64,000 bases of DNA, taken from NCBI RefSeq assembly GCF_003967555.1, contig NZ_BIFS01000001.1, forward strand, positions 1,984,001-2,048,000, read 5' to 3'. This document shows, in pieces, positions 1-7,832 of the stretch. A model generated the notes under the pieces. That model had not been told where the DNA came from. It saw nothing but the letters and a program-made list of their open reading frames with translations, and did not search any database. The stretch comes from Dictyobacter kobayashii (GTDB taxonomy: Bacteria; Chloroflexota; Ktedonobacteria; Ktedonobacterales; Ktedonobacteraceae). The translations under genes and the position numbers were made by a program. Every line of letters starts with the position of its first letter. The stretch's first letter is position 1.

Positions 1-551
1 GCCAGCGAAGTTGGAGTGCGAACGCGTTTGCGTCTCTGCTTCTGACCACTCTCAGTCGTTCCGCGTCCAAAGATAAAGCCAAACACATTTTCACCGGCGC
101 CCTGAATATTGCGTACACCTGCATCATCAGCGCTACGATCAATTGGAGCTCGTCCACGAGGAGTTACATGGCGCACGTTCTTCAATGGCACCTGCGTGGT
201 TTTGGCTCCCTCACGCATAACAAAATCTGTCGGGGTTAGCACAATCATATGCTGCTCGGGATGGGCTACGCGCACGATGTCAATGATTAACATATAGATG
301 CTACCAAAGAAGATAAACGCCAATATTGCCAGCAAAAAAGTGGTTAAAATAATGGAAAATGTTCCATGCTGAAAATTAACGGGTATAACGATGGGCACAA
401 TTAAAGCCAGTAAGCCTGCACCCATCAAAATGCCAAAGATCCAACCTACAATCCCCCAGATGACTTTCCCTTTGAGAAGTGGAAAGGAAGACCAGCCAGC
501 TGGAAGTTCCGCGCTCGTATTCGCCTGTGCGAGAATCTCTTCTGCGTCCAT
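1..551 (-). CDS. Membrane protein, C-terminus cut by window edge
   Basis: The open frame starts at the ATG complementary to 549-551, preceded by AAGGA eight bases upstream, and runs off the left end after about 183 residues. It begins MDAEEILAQANTSAELPAGW. Two hydrophobic segments follow, at roughly residues 30-58 and 66-90. After them comes a cytoplasmic-looking region that resembles a PH-like membrane-associated domain (VLTPTDFVMREGAK, then a basic stretch with many R and K). No family could be named with confidence. It is divergent from the helicase fusion at 918 and shares a 366-bp intergenic region with it. Confidence 0.6.
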   Translation of the reverse strand, partial: MDAEEILAQANTSAELPAGWSSFPLLKGKVIWGIVGWIFGILMGAGLLALIVPIVIPVNFQHGTFSIILTTFLLAILAFIFFGSIYMLIIDIVRVAHPEQHMIVLTPTDFVMREGAKTTQVPLKNVRHVTPRGRAPIDRSADDAGVRNIQGAGENVFGFIFGRGTTESGQKQRRKRVRTPTSL

Positions 552-770
552 TTTGAATTTCCTTGTAAAGATATATGGCACCATCTTATATTTGGCACTC
601 ATTATACCAGAGAACAGTCCATTTGGAAAAAATATCTTCAGCAGCATGACTATCAGAAAATCCATGGTCTGAAAAGAATGAACACGGCGAAAAGCTGCAC
701 AGAAGTTCTCTATGCGATATAATAGGGTATGCCACTCTTGCGCGGACGTGCGCTGGCGCGCCCGAGCTTT

Positions 771-823
771 TTTTCTTGTGTGGTGCAAAGTGCGCCGGGC
801 GCACTTTGCACCACACAAGAAAA
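771..823. repeat. Perfect 26-bp inverted repeat
   Basis: Arms 771-796 and 798-823 are exact reverse complements around a single central base (core TGCGCC-G-GGCGCA). It has A/T-rich ends (TTTTCTTGTG and its complement), like a bidirectional terminator, but it lies between divergent genes where no terminator is expected. It could be a miniature palindromic element, an operator or an attenuator. Confidence 0.8.
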
Positions 824-827
824 CTTC

Positions 828-848
828 TTGAGCGCCTTTGGCGCTCAA
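828..848. repeat. 9-bp stem hairpin next to the long inverted repeat
   Basis: TTGAGCGCC (828-836), loop TTT, GGCGCTCAA (840-848). It lies five bases after the 26-bp repeat and about 70 bases before the GTG start of the helicase fusion, so it would be transcribed in its leader if the promoter is upstream. Confidence 0.7.
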
Positions 849-917
849 ACTCAGACGTGAAGATCGCGGAGATCATGAGGATAAGACACATTCTGATAGA
901 GACGCTGGGAGCGCGCT

Positions 918-3900
918 GTGGATAATGCATTACGTTTAACGGTTGAGGCTGCGGCCCGGCTGGTGTTGGAAGAATATAGGAAAGATAATCCTGCGTGGAC
1001 CAATGATATAACCCCCATTGATAATCTAGCTGAATGGTTAGGATTGCATATTGGTACGTTTAATGTAGAGGACTACGCGCAGGGAACCTATGGCTTTATG
1101 GATCCAGATGAAGAGGAAGATCTGATCTGGATCTGTCGTACATTGAATGAGACGTTCCGGCGCTTTACCCTGGCTCATGAAATCGGGCATGCCTTGCTTC
1201 ACTGCCGCAATGGATTGCGCTTACAACGTTTTTCAGAACAATACAATGTGCTTTTTTCCGCCCAGGTATCCTATGCGTCAATTCCAGAGCCCTCCCCTAC
1301 TCATCCCTGCCATGATAATGATATTCAGGAAGATATGGCTACTTTCCTTGAGCAGGAGTTGATGCAGGAAAAGATTGGTAACCCCCATGGGTATGATCCA
1401 CGCAGTGAGCGTGAGTTGGCCGCCAATGTCTTTGCGGCAGAACTGTTGATGCCAGCAGCCAGGCTCTATACATTATATGTGCAGGAAGCTGTACCGGCTC
1501 ATGTACTGGCGGCTCGCTTTGCGGTCTCGCCGGCGGCCCTGCTAAATCGCCTGGCTGGATTTTTAAGTACCACACCAACAGTCAAAGTGGCAGAAGAGGA
1601 TATTGCGGCCAAACCGGCTAGAGTAGATCCTGCGGCTGCGACAGCAAAAAAACGCTATGATGAATTTCAGCAAGCGGCTATTGAGGCCGAGACACCGGCG
1701 CTTATTGTAGCGGGTCCGGGTAGCGGCAAGACAAGCACCTTAATTGGACGGGCCGACTATCTGATTAATACCCTACAGATCCCCTCCCAACACATCCTGG
1801 CCCTGACTTTTTCACGCAAAGCAACGCTGGAAATGGAGGAACGCTTACAGCAACTACTCTCTCAGTCGGGGCAGACACTGCCAACCATCAGTACATTCCA
1901 TGCCTTTTGCGCCAACCTGTTACGCCAGTATGGGACCCTGATTGGCTTACGGCCAGATTTCTCACTCGTAGATGAGGCGGAGGGCTATTTGATGTTGCGC
2001 CAGCAAGCCAATGCAATGAAGCTCCACCATTATCGTTTATTGCAAACCCCAACCCATTATTTTCCCGATATGCTCAAGGCTATTGCACGGGCAAAGGACG
2101 AACTGGTGACGCCAGAACAATATCTGAATCTGGCACAAGCAATGCAGGCACAGGCAAGCGACGAAAAAGTACAGGTGGAGGCGGAAAAAGCGTTGGAGGT
2201 AGCGCAGGTCTATGCCCTTTATCAACAAGAGCTACAGCGGCGCGGTGATACCGATTATGGTGGCCTGCTGGTGTCCGCGATCCAGCTCCTTAACGAGCAT
2301 CCAGCTGTCCTGGCGGAACTCCAACACACATTTGAGCATATCCTTGTAGATGAATTTCAAGATGTGAATCGCGCCAGCGGTGTCTTACTACGTGTGCTGG
2401 CTGGCACAGCCGGTCGAGTCTGGGTGGTCGGTGATGCCAATCAGGCCATCTATGGCTTTCGTGGTGCCTCACCCGCTAATATCAGCCAGTTCGAACAGGA
2501 CTTTCCAGGCGCCAGGATTCTCCCTCTCAGTCGTAACTATCGTTCGCGACCCGACCTGGTAGCGATTGCTGAGTCATTTCGTTGTCAACAGCTTGAATTT
2601 GGGCAGGAAATCGGCAAAAATCAGCCGGTACGTCTGACTAATATCGATACCTATGTGACGATCGCCAAAGCACCAGATGAAGCCAGCGAGATAGCCAGCC
2701 TGATCGAAGATATACGCAACAAGCAATCTCAAGGTTATGCTTTTAAAGATATGGTGGTGCTCTGCCGGACACGTAGCCAGGCCAATAAGATCACAGCCGC
2801 CCTGATGGATGCGAACCTGCCTGTTATCGAACAGGGAGGCATTCTTGAACAAGAGCATATTAAGGATGTGCTCTCGGCCATCCTGTTGATCCCGGATAGC
2901 AGTGGCATGGGTCTCCTGCGCCTGGCGAGACTGCCCGAGCATGCATTGAGCCAGGCTGATATCGAGGCTTTGCTGCTAGCCACACGCGAGCCGGGCAAGA
3001 CTGTTCGCTCAATGCTGATAAGCGGCGAATTGCCACTGACTATCAGCATTGAGGGTCGTCATACCCTCTTGCGTATCTCACACACCTTGCAAGCTTTGCT
3101 CAGGGCACCCAATATCTGGTTTCTACTGGCACAATATCTCTTTATTGAAACCTCATTGATCCGCTCACTGCTGGCACGGCCTGGTGACAAACTCAGTAGT
3201 ATACAGCTAGCAAGCTATCAACAATTACTGCAGCTAGCCCGGCATTATGATCAGCAGCTCCTGCTGCGTCAGAAATTAGAGCAGCAGTCAACCAGCCATG
3301 CGGGAACAGGGGCAGCAGAGGTCAGTGAGCCGCTATCGATTGAAGAACAGGTTCGCGATTTCCTTGATTATCTCAGGCTCCTGGTACAACTGCGCCAGGA
3401 TAGTGGAAGCCGGCAGAATAGCAATGATGAGGCAGATGCCGAAACGGATACCATCAATGTCATGACGGTACATGCGAGTAAAGGACTAGAATTTCCAGTG
3501 GTCTATATGCCCGGCCTGATGCAGCGGCGCTTTCCCACTTCGGCCCGTAGCGGCAGCATTAAACCGCCGCTTGGTATGCTCTCAACGGAGAACAATAGCC
3601 ATGAGGTGGGCGAAGCCTGTCTCTTCTACGTTGGAGTGACACGGGCACGCGATCAGTTGGTGCTAAGCTATAGCGAACGTTATGGCAAAGCGCAACAGAA
3701 ATATCAACGCTCTCCCTACCTGGATGCCCTTGAAGCGGGTCTAGGCGAAGACCGCATTATTAAGCAGCATTGGAATCAACACTATGCGGGCACATTGTTG
3801 GAAGAAAATGACATCGTTGGCATACACAGTTCACAACCTGGCGAAGAGTTTATTGCCGCGATGAGCCCACCAACCTTGAGCACCTATGCCATCGAAAGCT

Positions 3901-4598
3901 ACCTGTATTGTCCCCGCAAATACGTCTACAGCTCAATCTATCATTTTGAAGATCAGCCCGATGGTTATCGGCTCTTTACTCAGGCCACGCGCAAAACAGT
4001 TGAAGCGATCCATAAACAACTGGACGAATCTAAAGATCCAGCCCGCTTACCCAGCCAGCAGGAAATTCAGGAGCTCTATATCCAGCATTGGCAAGACCTG
4101 GGAGGCCATACAGAGCCATTCGCGACTATGTACGAGGAACATGGCCAGCAGGTGGTCGAATCAATCCGCCGCCGCCTGCATTCCCAGGAAGAGGTGAGCT
4201 GGCAACTGCAACCCGGCTATAATGTAGAGATAGCTGGCACCCGCGTCCATGTCCCTATAGATCGGGTGGAAACAGCCAATACGGCCACCCAACAACCAGA
4301 TCGTTTTATACGGACCAGCTATGGGCGTGCGAAAGAAAAACATGATCCCAGGCCCAAAGACCTTTTATATCACCTGGCCTATCGGCAGCAGTATCCGGGC
4401 CAGAGTGTTGAAGTTCATAGTCATAATATGAGTACAGGTGAAAATACGCCCATCACCATTACAGCGAAAAAAGAGAAAAATCTCTATCAAGAAGTCGAAC
4501 AAGCGGTTAAGGGACTAGAGGAGCATCGCTATCCGGCGCAGCCTAAAGATGCTCAACGCTGTCCTGGCTGCCCGTTTTTCTTTATTTGTCCAGCTTAA
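918..4598 (+). CDS. ImmA/IrrE metallopeptidase - UvrD helicase - RecB-like nuclease fusion
   Basis: A single 1226-residue frame with three parts. (1) Residues about 1-215 form a zinc peptidase of the ImmA/IrrE (COG2856) type, with HEIGH at 87-91 and a downstream SERELAANVFAAELLMP helix supplying the third ligand. (2) Residues about 245-930 form a UvrD/Rep/PcrA superfamily 1A helicase: Walker A GPGSGKTST near 264, VDEFQD near 477, GDANQAIYGFRG near 509, TVHASKGLEF near 847, VGVTRARDQL near 905. (3) Residues about 980-1226 resemble a PD-(D/E)XK Fe-S nuclease domain, with CPRKYVY and a terminal C-x2-C-x5-C (CPGCPFFFIC). The D/E-x-K catalytic strand is not obvious (IDRVE is present, but the following strand reads RFIRTSYG). 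Start is GTG with GGGAG seven bases upstream. Family knowledge: IrrE-type peptidases cleave DdrO/ImmR-like repressors after DNA damage, and UvrD enzymes unwind damaged DNA. Coupling of the two is inference. Confidence 0.85.
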   Translation: MDNALRLTVEAAARLVLEEYRKDNPAWTNDITPIDNLAEWLGLHIGTFNVEDYAQGTYGFMDPDEEEDLIWICRTLNETFRRFTLAHEIGHALLHCRNGLRLQRFSEQYNVLFSAQVSYASIPEPSPTHPCHDNDIQEDMATFLEQELMQEKIGNPHGYDPRSERELAANVFAAELLMPAARLYTLYVQEAVPAHVLAARFAVSPAALLNRLAGFLSTTPTVKVAEEDIAAKPARVDPAAATAKKRYDEFQQAAIEAETPALIVAGPGSGKTSTLIGRADYLINTLQIPSQHILALTFSRKATLEMEERLQQLLSQSGQTLPTISTFHAFCANLLRQYGTLIGLRPDFSLVDEAEGYLMLRQQANAMKLHHYRLLQTPTHYFPDMLKAIARAKDELVTPEQYLNLAQAMQAQASDEKVQVEAEKALEVAQVYALYQQELQRRGDTDYGGLLVSAIQLLNEHPAVLAELQHTFEHILVDEFQDVNRASGVLLRVLAGTAGRVWVVGDANQAIYGFRGASPANISQFEQDFPGARILPLSRNYRSRPDLVAIAESFRCQQLEFGQEIGKNQPVRLTNIDTYVTIAKAPDEASEIASLIEDIRNKQSQGYAFKDMVVLCRTRSQANKITAALMDANLPVIEQGGILEQEHIKDVLSAILLIPDSSGMGLLRLARLPEHALSQADIEALLLATREPGKTVRSMLISGELPLTISIEGRHTLLRISHTLQALLRAPNIWFLLAQYLFIETSLIRSLLARPGDKLSSIQLASYQQLLQLARHYDQQLLLRQKLEQQSTSHAGTGAAEVSEPLSIEEQVRDFLDYLRLLVQLRQDSGSRQNSNDEADAETDTINVMTVHASKGLEFPVVYMPGLMQRRFPTSARSGSIKPPLGMLSTENNSHEVGEACLFYVGVTRARDQLVLSYSERYGKAQQKYQRSPYLDALEAGLGEDRIIKQHWNQHYAGTLLEENDIVGIHSSQPGEEFIAAMSPPTLSTYAIESYLYCPRKYVYSSIYHFEDQPDGYRLFTQATRKTVEAIHKQLDESKDPARLPSQQEIQELYIQHWQDLGGHTEPFATMYEEHGQQVVESIRRRLHSQEEVSWQLQPGYNVEIAGTRVHVPIDRVETANTATQQPDRFIRTSYGRAKEKHDPRPKDLLYHLAYRQQYPGQSVEVHSHNMSTGENTPITITAKKEKNLYQEVEQAVKGLEEHRYPAQPKDAQRCPGCPFFFICPA

Positions 4599-4679
4599 AT
4601 TGTAGAGCGTATCCATTGGCGCTACACGGTGCGTGTATACACTGTGCAGCATAGAACTATCGATATACAGAGGGAAACG

Positions 4680-4922
4680 ATGAACGATAAAGAAATTCTT
4701 CAACATATTCAAGAACTTGTTAACGAAGAACACCACCTTCTCCAGTTGGAAGAAGAAGGCAAGATTCAAGGAGATCAGCGGCAACGCGTTAAAGACCTGG
4801 AAGTAGGTCTCGACCAATGCTGGGATCTGCTGCGGCAGCGCCGCGCCCGTCGCAATGCAGGCCTGAATCCCGATGAGGCTGAGGTGCGCGATCCCAATAC
4901 TGTTGAAAATTACAAACAGTAG
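4680..4922 (+). CDS. DUF2630 family small protein
   Basis: An 80-residue, highly charged helical protein. It starts at ATG 4680 (MNDKEILQHIQELVNEEHHL), preceded by AGAGGGAAACG; a longer upstream frame from 4629 has no ribosome site. The body is helical with HLLQLEEEGKI, LEVGLDQCWDLLRQRRA and a C-terminal NPDEAEVRDPNTVENY, which match my memory of DUF2630 proteins from Actinobacteria and Chloroflexota. Function is unknown. It follows the helicase fusion by 81 bp on the same strand and may be cotranscribed. A strong terminator follows. Confidence 0.8.
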   Translation: MNDKEILQHIQELVNEEHHLLQLEEEGKIQGDQRQRVKDLEVGLDQCWDLLRQRRARRNAGLNPDEAEVRDPNTVENYKQ

Positions 4923-4930
4923 ATAGATAA

Positions 4931-4977
4931 AAAAAAGAGTCATGGACGAGCAGTATGTTTGCCCATGACTCTTTTTT
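4931..4977. terminator. Bidirectional terminator between DUF2630 and plsC
   Basis: Arms AAAAAAGAGTCATGG (4931-4945) and its complement (4963-4977) form a 15-bp stem flanked by A and T tracts, between two convergent genes. It can stop transcription from either side. Confidence 0.9.
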
Positions 4978-5001
4978 TATCTCGAAGCTCGCCGCTCTAT
5001 T

Positions 5002-5760
5002 TTAATTCACCGAGGTGATATCAACCGGGGGAGTCGCAGCGAGATCAGCATATTCACCACGATAACGTTCTGGCATCATCTCAGCAATGCGCTTCATAAC
5101 CTCGTTAGTGGCATCAGCGATATCTTCGCGCGTAATCTTATTGCCCTTGGGTTTCAACAAGATAGGCTCGCCGTAAGAGATGGTCACATGGGCCCCAAAT
5201 TTCTTTAACGCGTTCTCACTACCCCAGATCGCGACCGGGATAACAGGCACCCCTGAACGTAGTGCAATCATTCCCAGGCCAGCATGCGCCTTGCCAAGAG
5301 CATGGTTTTTGCTGCGCGTGCCTTCTGGAAAAATAATAAAGACCTTCTTCTGCTTCAGCTGTTCCTGCGCGGCCCGAATCGCCTGGCGATCACCTTCACC
5401 GCGCTTGACAGGAAAGGCTCCCAGGAAACGAACCAGCCAACCAACTTTGCTATAAAATGATTCTTCCTTGGCCATGTAAACTACTTTGCCAGGAATATAA
5501 GCTGGAACCAGGGGAATATCCGTCCAGGAGAGATGGTTGGCGGCAATAATATAGGGTCCCTTTTTGGGAACGTTGTAGCGCCCACGCAAATGAACACGCG
5601 CCGCCAGAAAGAAGACCGCTTTGGCCAGAAAGCGTATCATTTCATACAGGACGCGTGGGGTTGAATAGGGCTCATACAGGTTCTTTTCTGGTTTCTTCTT
5701 AGGCTCGCCTTTAATAGGAGCCGCCGCTTTGGTTTCGGTAGCATCCATATCCTGCTTCAT
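5002..5760 (-). CDS. plsC: 1-acyl-sn-glycerol-3-phosphate acyltransferase
   Basis: A 252-residue PlsC-family enzyme, expected to transfer an acyl group to lysophosphatidic acid to give phosphatidic acid at the membrane. The HX4D catalytic motif is NHLSWTD, about residues 76-82; the substrate-binding FPEGTRS motif is near 144-150. A hydrophobic segment (MIRFLAKAVFFLAARVHL) precedes the catalytic domain, and a charged, probably flexible head occupies residues 1-30. The gene overlaps the end of cmk by four bases (ATGA type), so the two are translationally coupled. cmk-plsC adjacency is common in Gram-positive and Chloroflexota genomes. Confidence 0.9.
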   Translation of the reverse strand: MKQDMDATETKAAAPIKGEPKKKPEKNLYEPYSTPRVLYEMIRFLAKAVFFLAARVHLRGRYNVPKKGPYIIAANHLSWTDIPLVPAYIPGKVVYMAKEESFYSKVGWLVRFLGAFPVKRGEGDRQAIRAAQEQLKQKKVFIIFPEGTRSKNHALGKAHAGLGMIALRSGVPVIPVAIWGSENALKKFGAHVTISYGEPILLKPKGNKITREDIADATNEVMKRIAEMMPERYRGEYADLAATPPVDITSVN

Positions 5761-6443
5761 ACAGTATCCTCCACATAGGGCGCGATAGTATCTAGTACCT
5801 GGGGCACACTGAGGTAATCAGTTTCAATTACAATAGCATCTATCGCTGGTCGCATATTGTCGTGATCAATATCATCTCGGCGCTCGATATCACGGATCAG
5901 ATCTTCAAGTGGGGGTACATTCTCATGGACTGCACCATAGCGCTCGACTAATTCAGTGTGGCGCCGCCTGGCTCGCTCGGCCAGGCTGGCCGTTAAATAT
6001 ATTTTTAGTTCTGCATCTGGTAGGACAACCGCTCCAATATCGCGGCCAACCATGACAACGCGGCCCTGTTTAGCCATCGCCCTCTGTTGCTCGATCAGCA
6101 ATTTACGCACTTCGGGATGAGAAGATACAGCCGAGACCGCCCGAGTCACATCCGACTTCCGAATGTCCCATGTAACATCTTGTCCATTGACAGTTACCGT
6201 ATACTGGCGGCCATCGCTGATATGGGGATGACTAATCACAACATCCGCCCGCTGTGCAAGTCGTCCCAATGCAGGACCGTCGTTAATATCAACGTCCTCA
6301 TGAAGAGCAAGCCAGGCCACTGCACGATACATTGCTCCTGTATCGACATAAAGGTAGCCTAATTGACGGGCGAGTTGTTCACCTATAGTGCTTTTTCCCG
6401 AGCCTGCTGGTCCGTCTATTGCTATACATTGTGGCCCAGACAT
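5757..6443 (-). CDS. cmk: (d)CMP kinase
   Basis: A 228-residue cytidylate kinase that phosphorylates CMP/dCMP with ATP. Visible: N-terminal P-loop IDGPAGSGKSTIGEQLA, YVDTGAMYRAV for the CMP site, the bacterial CMP-binding insert, the VGRDIGAVVLPDAELKIYL strand, and the lid region ARRRHTEL. Length fits the usual 220-230 residues. It heads a pair with plsC and lies 127 bp after the rluB-like gene on the same strand. Confidence 0.95.
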   Translation of the reverse strand: MSGPQCIAIDGPAGSGKSTIGEQLARQLGYLYVDTGAMYRAVAWLALHEDVDINDGPALGRLAQRADVVISHPHISDGRQYTVTVNGQDVTWDIRKSDVTRAVSAVSSHPEVRKLLIEQQRAMAKQGRVVMVGRDIGAVVLPDAELKIYLTASLAERARRRHTELVERYGAVHENVPPLEDLIRDIERRDDIDHDNMRPAIDAIVIETDYLSVPQVLDTIAPYVEDTV

Positions 6444-6570
6444 GAATCCTCCGTGTATCGATGATAATCATAACTCAACGGATTATACCATATCCTGCCC
6501 GGTTGATATTGCTCACACGCAGCCAAACGCTACTTATCTGCGAAATCTCGTTTGTACTCAATTTGTGGCA

Positions 6571-7368
6571 TTAATCGTTCGTGGACTCTTTCCTGAGTTG
6601 GCGAACTTCGGCATCAGTCAGGTAACGCCACTTGCCCGGTGCAACATCCTGGAGGGTTAGCTCACCCACACCGACACGCGTCAATTGGCGCACGGGATAG
6701 CCAACGGCCCTCAACATACGCCGGACCTGGCGTTTATGTCCTTCATGCAAGGTCAGAATCAGGCTGGTCCCGGCTCCACTCTGTCCCACTACCCGTACAT
6801 CCGCTGGCGAGGTCCGATAAACACTGCCATCGTCCTCATTGATAGAGACGCCTTTGCGCAGGGACTCCAGCGCCTCCGCAGTGGGATGGCCTTGTACCAG
6901 CGCTTCATAGTGTTTCTGGGTAGAATAGCGAGGATGAGTCAATTGCAGAGCAAAATCACCATCATTGGTCAGCAGAAGGAGTCCACTGGTATCACTATCC
7001 AATCGGCCAACGGGATAGACACGCAGCTGGCGAATCTCCGGAGGGACCAGGGCTAACACGGTTGGGCGCTGCTGGGGATCATAGGCAGTGCTGATATAGC
7101 CGGCTGGTTTATTAACCAGAATGTAAACCTTACGATTTGTAGGCTGCACACGCTTCCCATCTACATATATTTGATCGCGCTCAGGATCTATACGCACGCC
7201 CTGGGTAGTCACTGTTTGCCCATTCACCTGCACCCGGCCCACGTGGATCAGTTCTTCTGCATGACGCCGCGAAGCCACGCCGGCGTGAGCAAGAAAGCGG
7301 GCCAAACGCACCCCTTCTGGGCTACTTTCAGACCCTTGTTTCTGTTCTAAGTTCTGCTCGTTACTCAT
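6571..7368 (-). CDS. rluB: RluB/RsuA-family pseudouridine synthase
   Basis: A 265-residue rRNA pseudouridine synthase. An S4 RNA-binding domain (VRLARFLAHAGVASRRHAEE) is followed by the catalytic domain with GRLDSDTSGLLLLTNDG, in which the Asp is the nucleophile, and HEGHKRQVRRML. The family isomerises a uridine in 23S (RluB, RluE) or 16S (RsuA) rRNA; the presence of S4 and the resemblance to RluB suggest a 23S target, but this is not certain. I start at ATG 7368 (MSNEQNLEQ), with GGGAAAGCGAG before it. A longer frame from 7407 has a weaker site. Confidence 0.9.
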   Translation of the reverse strand: MSNEQNLEQKQGSESSPEGVRLARFLAHAGVASRRHAEELIHVGRVQVNGQTVTTQGVRIDPERDQIYVDGKRVQPTNRKVYILVNKPAGYISTAYDPQQRPTVLALVPPEIRQLRVYPVGRLDSDTSGLLLLTNDGDFALQLTHPRYSTQKHYEALVQGHPTAEALESLRKGVSINEDDGSVYRTSPADVRVVGQSGAGTSLILTLHEGHKRQVRRMLRAVGYPVRQLTRVGVGELTLQDVAPGKWRYLTDAEVRQLRKESTND

Positions 7369-7577
7369 ATACTCGCTTTCCCATCCTACTGGCGTCCTCA
7401 TCAACATACTGCTCGACTGCTCAATCGCTCACAGGATTCTATCAGGATTCTATAATAATATTATTGCCAATGCGCCCAACCAGATTAATAACATCGGTAG
7501 GGCGCTCTTTAAACTACACCATCTCAACGTATTCGGCAAGAGATTCACGCTACTTTTTTGCAGTCGAATAGAGAATA

Positions 7578-7793
7578 TCAATGATTATAGTAATCGTCAG
7601 GGTCTACAAAGAGCTGGACATTGCCGCAATTTGTGCAGACCAGCGCCCCCATATTAGAACCCATATTAGGATAAGCATCACTGTCAACCCTTAACGCATT
7701 TATATAATGGCCATATGTCTTTCTCCACTGACGACGGCTGCCATCAGCATTGCAATTTGGGCAGGGAGCATAAGCGACTGAATTATTGTCCAT
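7578..7793 (-). CDS. Small zinc-ribbon protein
   Basis: A 71-residue protein with two CxxC knuckles, CPNCNADG near residue 11 and CTNCGNVQLF near residue 53, spaced like a zinc ribbon. The segment between them contains RRQWRKTYGHY. The second knuckle with GNVQLF resembles zinc-ribbon nucleic-acid-binding proteins of unknown role. It stands alone, 40 bp after the DUF2851 stop codon region and on the same strand. Confidence 0.6.
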   Translation of the reverse strand: MDNNSVAYAPCPNCNADGSRRQWRKTYGHYINALRVDSDAYPNMGSNMGALVCTNCGNVQLFVDPDDYYNH

Positions 7794-7832
7794 ATAATAG
7801 TAACCTCGATATCCTATAATTTACATTTTATT

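Larger units (their letters stand above)
552..917. other. Divergent intergenic region with stacked hairpins
   Basis: This 366-bp gap separates the leftward membrane protein from the rightward ImmA-UvrD gene. It holds the long inverted repeat at 771-823 and a second hairpin at 828-848. I see no convincing extra gene. A 114-codon minus-strand frame at 586-930 has no visible family features and runs through both hairpins. Confidence 0.5.

Noticed and set aside
917..925. A perfect DnaA-box nonamer at the start of the helicase fusion
   Set aside because: A single nonamer is expected by chance in a window of this size and no cluster surrounds it.
586..930. A 114-codon minus-strand frame in the divergent region
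   Set aside because: It reads through both hairpins and overlaps the helicase start; no family features or ribosome site.
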